Source of the DNA: Dendrophyllia cribrosa
Taxonomy: Eukaryota > Cnidaria > Anthozoa > Scleractinia > Dendrophylliidae
Direction of reading: 5' to 3'
DNA length: 64,000 nt
Assembly (NCBI GenBank): GCA_024195265.1
Contig: JAJLRJ010000006.1
Location: forward strand, 248,001-312,000
In this document: positions 59,512 through 64,000 of the stretch, piece after piece
Layout of the letters: each line of letters begins with the position of its first letter
How positions within the stretch are numbered: the stretch's first letter is position 1
Translations under genes and position numbers: made by a program
Notes under the pieces: generated by a model
What the model was told of the DNA's origin: nothing
Database searches by the model: none
What the model saw: only the letters and a program-made list of their open reading frames with translations

Positions 59512-61449
59512 TCATATTTCAATCACGACTGTCGCTTTTGCTTTCCGAATTGTATCTGCTCGGAAGAGTACAAGAAAGAAAGATTCATCGTTTCCAATGG
59601 GAACGTTGAAGACGAATTCATACATTCCAGGAGGAGAGTTGACAGAAGGAATGGCAGTTGTTCTGGAAATAGTTGTGAGTTGCAAGGCAAGAGCCATTTG
59701 AAGATTTGCTGTCACAACAGGTTTTCCTCCAGAGTCAGTCACGAAAAGAACGATTCTTTTCAGTTGAAAGTCAACTCCCCAATGCTCCCAGAAAGTTTCA
59801 TCTTTGTGATTTGAAAAGATAAGGCACTCGCTGTTTGTTCCTTTCTCCCATCTTGCAAAAACGAAACTTTCTGTTGGACGTCGAGGGAAATTCAACAGCT
59901 TTTGTCCATTCAGATCTAAGTCTCTTTGCATAACCATCTTTCCTGAGTCAAAGATAAAGGGAGAATCATAAACAGAACTTGGCACATCTGCGTGAAATCC
60001 AGAAATTCCATAAACGATCAGATGAGAAACTCCGATTGATGGAGAATCTGCTGTTCCCTGCCATTTAAGATCGAAATAAACAAACTCAGGAGGAGAAATC
60101 TGCCATTTATGCATGTGGATGATTGACCGTGAGTAGCCAGAAAACATTTTTGTTGTCGTTTGATTTATGTTCAAGCTCGTTGAAACAGCATCAAAAATTA
60201 CACCACTCAAAAGAGCAGGAAAAAACTCAACAACAAGTGTGTATTCTCCTTGAGGCAACTTCAACATATTTAAGCCCATTCTTCCAGAATAAAGATTTGA
60301 AGAATCTTTCCCAATGTTCAGCTGAAAAGCTTTTTTGTTAAAATGATGCGGAGAAAATGGAAAATCCACAACGCCCACAACTTGCAAATCATGTCCATTG
60401 AAAGATTCTCCCGTATCATCCATGAGAAAATGAAAGCTGTCTTGCAAATTTCCAGCGGGGGAGATTGACGTTTCGTTTACAAATTTCTTTGTAGCAGCGT
60501 CAGTGTCATCTGTTGGTGTTCCCAGATTTGTGATTTTCTGACTTCCCATATTCAGCTCTCCAGTCATTGTTCCGCCAGTTTTTTGGAGCGAAGTTTGGAG
60601 AGCAGCTTGCAGTTCTGTGTCAAGTAAATTAACACTTTGATCTACGTAAGTTTTCGAAGTTGCATCTGTGCCAAAAATTGGTGTTCCCAGATTTGTGATT
60701 TTCTGACTTCCCATATTCAGCTCTCCAGTCATTGTTCCTCCGGAAAGAGAAAGAGTATCAACCACAAGTTTATCTACATATTTTTTGTTGGCTGCTTGAT
60801 CGATGTTGACAGGATCTTTTACGTTATAAATGAACTGGTTTCCCATATCCAAGCTTGTTTCCATTGGGAATGTTTCTTTCCGACTGACAAAAACATTTTT
60901 TGCATCGTCATAGGAGATCAGATTGTTATAGTTTGCGGAAAGATCCTCATAAGTCTGCTGTTTTGAATGCGTGACATGAAACAGTCCTTTCAGATCGATG
61001 TTCTTCGTCACTTCATGCGTTGGTGCTGGAGCATTTGGGTGATATTTTTTCAGCGTCACCATGTTCACCGCAGAAAGATCATTTGATTCATCTGTATCCA
61101 GATTTGTGATCAGTTTCCGATCCATGTCAATTTCACCGGGAAGAATCAGTTTTTTTCCCCTGAGATCCAGATCTCCAGTCATATGGGAAGAACCATCAAC
61201 CTGCAAAGAATCTGCTCTCAGTTGAATTAGTTTGGTTTCCACACTGCTTTTCAACGAGTTAACTTGATGTTTTGTAACTGCATCTGCATTTCCTGTTCCT
61301 TCAGCAACATTAACTAGTTTTCTGTTTGACATGTCATAATCCCCTGTGGATGTCAGCTTAAAACCAACTCCTGGCAATCCATCTCTTCCATCTCTTCCTC
61401 CATGTGAGGTGCTTGTTGTTTCAGAAAGCAATCCATTTGAGTAGCTCAT
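59512..61449 (-). CDS. Fibre-like virion protein with collagen-like start and phage-fibre repeats
   Basis: The start is the ATG in TTAAAATG at 61449, one base after the ATPase stop. The 645-residue protein opens with MSYSNGLLSETTS and a collagen-like GRDGRDGLPGVGF stretch. Several beta-type repeats follow, such as MTGDLDLRGKKL, and two near-identical copies of GGTMTGELNMGSQKITNLGTP, each followed by a DA.(S/T)KxxV segment as in bacteriophage tail fibres. The C-terminal third is unrelated and may be a receptor-binding or capsid-attached head. It has no signal peptide or membrane segment. A surface fibre role is inferred from the repeats and from its place between packaging and structural genes. 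Confidence 0.8.
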   Translation of the reverse strand: MSYSNGLLSETTSTSHGGRDGRDGLPGVGFKLTSTGDYDMSNRKLVNVAEGTGNADAVTKHQVNSLKSSVETKLIQLRADSLQVDGSSHMTGDLDLRGKKLILPGEIDMDRKLITNLDTDESNDLSAVNMVTLKKYHPNAPAPTHEVTKNIDLKGLFHVTHSKQQTYEDLSANYNNLISYDDAKNVFVSRKETFPMETSLDMGNQFIYNVKDPVNIDQAANKKYVDKLVVDTLSLSGGTMTGELNMGSQKITNLGTPIFGTDATSKTYVDQSVNLLDTELQAALQTSLQKTGGTMTGELNMGSQKITNLGTPTDDTDAATKKFVNETSISPAGNLQDSFHFLMDDTGESFNGHDLQVVGVVDFPFSPHHFNKKAFQLNIGKDSSNLYSGRMGLNMLKLPQGEYTLVVEFFPALLSGVIFDAVSTSLNINQTTTKMFSGYSRSIIHMHKWQISPPEFVYFDLKWQGTADSPSIGVSHLIVYGISGFHADVPSSVYDSPFIFDSGKMVMQRDLDLNGQKLLNFPRRPTESFVFARWEKGTNSECLIFSNHKDETFWEHWGVDFQLKRIVLFVTDSGGKPVVTANLQMALALQLTTISRTTAIPSVNSPPGMYEFVFNVPIGNDESFFLVLFRADTIRKAKATVVIEI

Positions 61450-61450
61450 T

Positions 61451-62083
61451 TTAAAGTCTTTCATCAAAGTTTTTAGCCATGAATTTCCTCGGCTTATCCA
61501 CATAGAGGAAAGAAAACGGATCACGCGTGGCTTTCAGATAATCTTCTTTCTTGATGTTATTCTCCCTGCAGATCGCAGTAATTTCTTTGTTGCTTGGAAA
61601 TTCAAAAATGCAAAGATGAGAACAATTCAGTCGGATATCTTTTGGCGTTTGGAAATAACTTTGTGACAGATAAATCACAGAACAATTCTTGTGTCTGCCC
61701 TGGATGAAATAATCAATCAATGGCTTTTGGTTTTTCTCACAAACAAAATCGTCAAAAACAACCAGTTTTTGATTCTCTCCAGATAATTCAGAAACTGGGA
61801 TAATTTCATCCTGAGATGCTTCCACGATGTTATATCCAGCTTCTTTGCTGATTGGGCGAAATGTTTTCATCAGGTGTTGATATTTAGCTTGATCCAGATT
61901 TTTCGCATAGAGGAAGATCTTATCGTAGAAAAGTAATCTCAAAATCATATCCAGGAGAACGTTTGTTTTTCCAGATCCTGAAGGACCACAGATCAACATT
62001 CTGAAAGTTCGATCCGGCATAAAAGGTTGCAGCTGTCGAAAGTTTGTGATTGGGTCCTGACAATCATAATTGACAATCTTCAT
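61451..62083 (-). CDS. A32/FtsK-type DNA packaging ATPase
   Basis: The start is chosen at ATAAAATG (62083), giving 210 residues. Walker A GPSGSGKT lies near residue 35, Walker B LVVFDDFV near 110, and SVIYLSQSYF near 138 is the sensor-like segment common to A32 ATPases. The enzyme is expected to drive genome packaging into the capsid. The length fits Polinton ATPases. It is the first gene of a minus-strand cluster (ATPase, fibre, membrane protein) and lies back to back with the PPxY gene. Confidence 0.92.
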   Translation of the reverse strand: MKIVNYDCQDPITNFRQLQPFMPDRTFRMLICGPSGSGKTNVLLDMILRLLFYDKIFLYAKNLDQAKYQHLMKTFRPISKEAGYNIVEASQDEIIPVSELSGENQKLVVFDDFVCEKNQKPLIDYFIQGRHKNCSVIYLSQSYFQTPKDIRLNCSHLCIFEFPSNKEITAICRENNIKKEDYLKATRDPFSFLYVDKPRKFMAKNFDERL

Positions 62084-62146
62084 TTTATTTCCCAGAAGAC
62101 AAATTCGGATGAACATCTTGTTCAACATCATGTTTGTGGACTTAAA
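62084..62146. promoter_or_regulatory. Divergent 63-bp intergenic region between viral gene clusters
   Basis: The ATPase (minus) and PPxY gene (plus) start codons face away from each other across 63 bp. TAAAATG ends both sides (ATAAAATG on minus, TTAAAATG on plus). Promoters for both clusters must lie here or overlap the coding starts. Confidence 0.6.
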
Positions 62147-63106
62147 ATGAGTTTATTGAAATGGAATGAAATGGCTAAAAGCAAATCTGCTTTGAGAAAA
62201 AAAATCAACTTTGTTCACGATACTATCACCCAGAAAAAGTTGGGTGAAGAAACAAGCCAAACTGGACTGGCAAAAATGTTCAAACCCATAACAGCAAAAC
62301 TAGATGAGGTTGTTGCGTCAAATTTGAGACAGCCAGCTTTGCCAGTTCGGAGGAGAAAGCCAACAACCTCAAAAGTCGATTCAAGTATAGATTATTATCC
62401 CGAAGTCGATCCATTTGAAGAGATGGATGTTGGCGGTTTGTTTGACGATGAGATTGTTCCCCCGCAAGCAGCTAAACAAATCCCAGTAAATCCACCAACC
62501 TATGAAGAAATAATGGCAGAAGATCCCGATCCCTCGCTTCAAGAAGAAGATGATCCTCCTAAATATGAAAAAGTCCTTGAGGAAGAAGCAAATGAGATTT
62601 TGACAAATTTGAATCTTGCTAATTATGATACAGTGGAAGAAGTTCTCAACCAGACGAACTTCTCAGCGCATCGGTTAAACAAATATCTCAACAACATTCT
62701 TAAGATTGCGAATCATCGGAAAAATCAACTGAAAGGGTATAAAGCGTCTTGGACTAAAAAGTTTAACAGGGGAGAAATAACTGCAGAGCAGAGGCAAATA
62801 AAGCATCAAGGAATAGATCGTTCATTCCAAGCAATAAATGACTTCTTGAGACATTACAAAGAAAAAATGGGAACATTTTCAGGCTCTGGAATGAAAAGAA
62901 GACAAAGAGGTGGAGCTGTTCGTTTTTTCTCCAATCCCAAAGATCTTCTCCAGAAACTTGAGGTAATCATTGGCTCCATTCTTGCTGGAAACACAAATCT
63001 GGCAATCAGAAACACTGGAGTGAGCATTCTCGATCTTCTCCTGAAAGAAAACGTCATCAACAGATCCCAGCACGAGAAAATCTATAAAAACTATTTCAAA
63101 CCATAA
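62147..63106 (+). CDS. Virion-associated protein with two PPxY motifs
   Basis: Started at TTAAAATG (62147), the protein has 319 residues. The N-terminal part is basic, with QPALPVRRRKP near 65-75. An acidic middle follows with PPTYEEI (about 112) and PPKYEKV (about 134), two PPxY motifs of the kind that bind WW domains of NEDD4-type ubiquitin ligases. The C-terminal half has a helical region and, near residues 244-255, GSGMKRRQRGGAV, which resembles an adenovirus-type protease site (hydrophobic-x-Gly-Gly). In adenoviruses PPxY motifs occur in protein VI and in penton base. A minor core or capsid role is inferred from this and from the neighbouring penton-like gene. Confidence 0.75.
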   Translation: MSLLKWNEMAKSKSALRKKINFVHDTITQKKLGEETSQTGLAKMFKPITAKLDEVVASNLRQPALPVRRRKPTTSKVDSSIDYYPEVDPFEEMDVGGLFDDEIVPPQAAKQIPVNPPTYEEIMAEDPDPSLQEEDDPPKYEKVLEEEANEILTNLNLANYDTVEEVLNQTNFSAHRLNKYLNNILKIANHRKNQLKGYKASWTKKFNRGEITAEQRQIKHQGIDRSFQAINDFLRHYKEKMGTFSGSGMKRRQRGGAVRFFSNPKDLLQKLEVIIGSILAGNTNLAIRNTGVSILDLLLKENVINRSQHEKIYKNYFKP

Positions 63107-63107
63107 A

Positions 63108-63866
63108 ATGGAAAGAGAAATCGTCCTGTCATCTTACGCCGTTAAGAACAGACAAAACAAACCTGAAGATTTCACAACAAAATTTAATCGTCCAATTATT
63201 CTTGATCCGAATGAACAATATGTTGTTGGGCTGAAACGAATCATCAACATGAGTTTTACGTGGTATAACATAAATCCTCAATATGAAAATCAACTGATTA
63301 GATTTTCCTCCGATGGCGGGAAAACATTTTCCGATATTGCGTTTCCTGCTGGAGTTTGGGGGTATTCTGGGATGAATGATTTCATTCGGGAAGCAACAGT
63401 GGTGAAAGAATCTGGAAAAGAAGATGTTTTTCCAATCAATCTGGCCTTCAGCAATGAAACTTTCAGAGTAACAATAACATTGGCTGAAAATTATCAACTG
63501 GATTTCACCCAATCGAATTTCCATGATCTTGTGGGGTTTGATAAAAAGATTCTGAAGGAGAAAGTTAATGTTGGTCCTAGAGTTCCAAACCTCAGTCAAG
63601 ATACTGATATGTTGAACATTCATTGTGATCTCACAAATGATTCACTTGTGGATGGGGAAGAGACTGATATCATCTATTCCTTTTCCACATCTGTTCTGCA
63701 GGCATCATGGAGTTTTGAGCGTGAACCCATAAAAATAGCATTCTGCCCTGTGAATAAAAACACGATCAGCTCAATTCGGATCTATATCACAGACGGGAAA
63801 AGAAGAATTGTCAACCTAAATGGAGCAGACACAGCTTTCTCGCTGATATTAAAAAAACGAATCTAA
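63108..63866 (+). CDS. Penton-like minor capsid protein
   Basis: The ATG follows the PPxY gene stop after one base (TAA-A-ATG). The 252-residue protein is predicted mostly beta and starts with the pattern FTTKFNRPIILDPNEQYVVGL, as in the single jelly-roll minor capsid (penton) proteins of Polintons. No membrane segment. It would form capsid vertices together with a double jelly-roll major capsid protein, which is not in the window. The frame is intact. Confidence 0.82.
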   Translation: MEREIVLSSYAVKNRQNKPEDFTTKFNRPIILDPNEQYVVGLKRIINMSFTWYNINPQYENQLIRFSSDGGKTFSDIAFPAGVWGYSGMNDFIREATVVKESGKEDVFPINLAFSNETFRVTITLAENYQLDFTQSNFHDLVGFDKKILKEKVNVGPRVPNLSQDTDMLNIHCDLTNDSLVDGEETDIIYSFSTSVLQASWSFEREPIKIAFCPVNKNTISSIRIYITDGKRRIVNLNGADTAFSLILKKRI

Positions 63867-63867
63867 A

Positions 63868-64000
63868 ATGAAAGCATATGAATTTTCTCGAGTCTGGAAC
63901 CCCAAACTGGGGAAGTTTGTTTATAAGCATAAAGGAACAGGAATCATTTTTGATTCCATCTTCAAGCCACTGAAAAAGATGGCAGGACCAGCCATGAAAG
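63868..64000 (+). CDS. Start of a further viral-element gene, cut by window edge
   Basis: The ATG again follows the previous stop after one base. Forty-four codons are visible, beginning MKAYEFSRVWNPKLGKFVY with a basic FKPLKKMAGPAMK near the edge. This could be a small basic core or membrane-active virion protein, but too little is seen. Confidence 0.65.
   Translation, partial: MKAYEFSRVWNPKLGKFVYKHKGTGIIFDSIFKPLKKMAGPAMK

Larger units (their letters stand above)
54427..64000. mobile_element. Polinton/adintovirus-like endogenous viral element, right end outside window
   Basis: The gene set defines it: protein-primed family B polymerase, A32/FtsK-type packaging ATPase, penton-like minor capsid protein, a fibre-like virion protein and small accessory proteins, tightly spaced on both strands. 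The polymerase N-terminus is missing, and the major capsid, protease and integrase would have to lie beyond 64000. The element is an old or partly decayed insertion, since the polymerase is truncated and one gene has an in-frame stop, although the structural genes are open. Confidence 0.85.

Overview
The window is nuclear DNA of an animal, most likely a cnidarian and probably an anthozoan. It is AT-rich, its genes are split by GT-AG introns, and it is packed with retroelements and small inverted-repeat DNA elements. The lineage call is inference from gene style and repeat content; no marker gene fixes the species.

Host genes. Four spliced genes can be rebuilt. (1) A plus-strand secreted phospholipase A2 homologue (8166-10899, three exons) has Lys where the catalytic Asp is expected and a degenerate calcium loop. 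(2) A minus-strand XK-related (XKR/CED-8 type) membrane protein (16090-12104, two exons, 658 codons) has a DEFD-G caspase-like site in its long N-terminal tail. (3) A minus-strand secreted astacin metallopeptidase (36887-27035, eleven phase-compatible exons, 568 codons) has the order signal, propeptide, astacin, two thrombospondin type 1 repeats, MAM. (4) A plus-strand rhodopsin-type GPCR fragment (53200-53687) stops after TM3 at a GC-rich insertion. A lone signal-peptide exon lies at 37706-37780.

Repeats. The left edge holds a frameshifted Penelope-like element followed by a hammerhead ribozyme (1795-1831). Further hammerheads occur on both strands of a palindrome near 16.7 kb, with decayed ones near 11.5 and 33.7 kb. 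A 2.9 kb satellite of 23-bp monomers (2260-5155) shows higher-order structure of 529 bp. A second, 18-bp minisatellite lies inside an inverted-repeat element (16975-18430). A hAT element with 8-bp target duplications (20649-24296) carries a nested LINE with a 16-bp duplication. A tRNA-derived SINE at 35.5 kb has a perfect 13-bp duplication. Many small foldback elements, often with poly-G runs inside, fill introns and intergenic DNA.

Right end. From about 54.45 kb to the window edge lies a Polinton/Maverick or adintovirus-like endogenous viral element. It has a truncated protein-primed DNA polymerase B, an acidic repeat protein, arrays of hairpin-forming repeats, a two-hydrophobic-segment protein, a long phage-fibre-like protein, an A32/FtsK-type packaging ATPase, a protein with two PPxY motifs, a penton-like minor capsid protein, and the start of another gene beyond 64000. 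Seven of eight inferred gene starts sit in the string TAAAATG. At three gene junctions that same string supplies the TAA stop of the upstream gene and the ATG of the next one. The major capsid protein, protease and integrase are not in the window.
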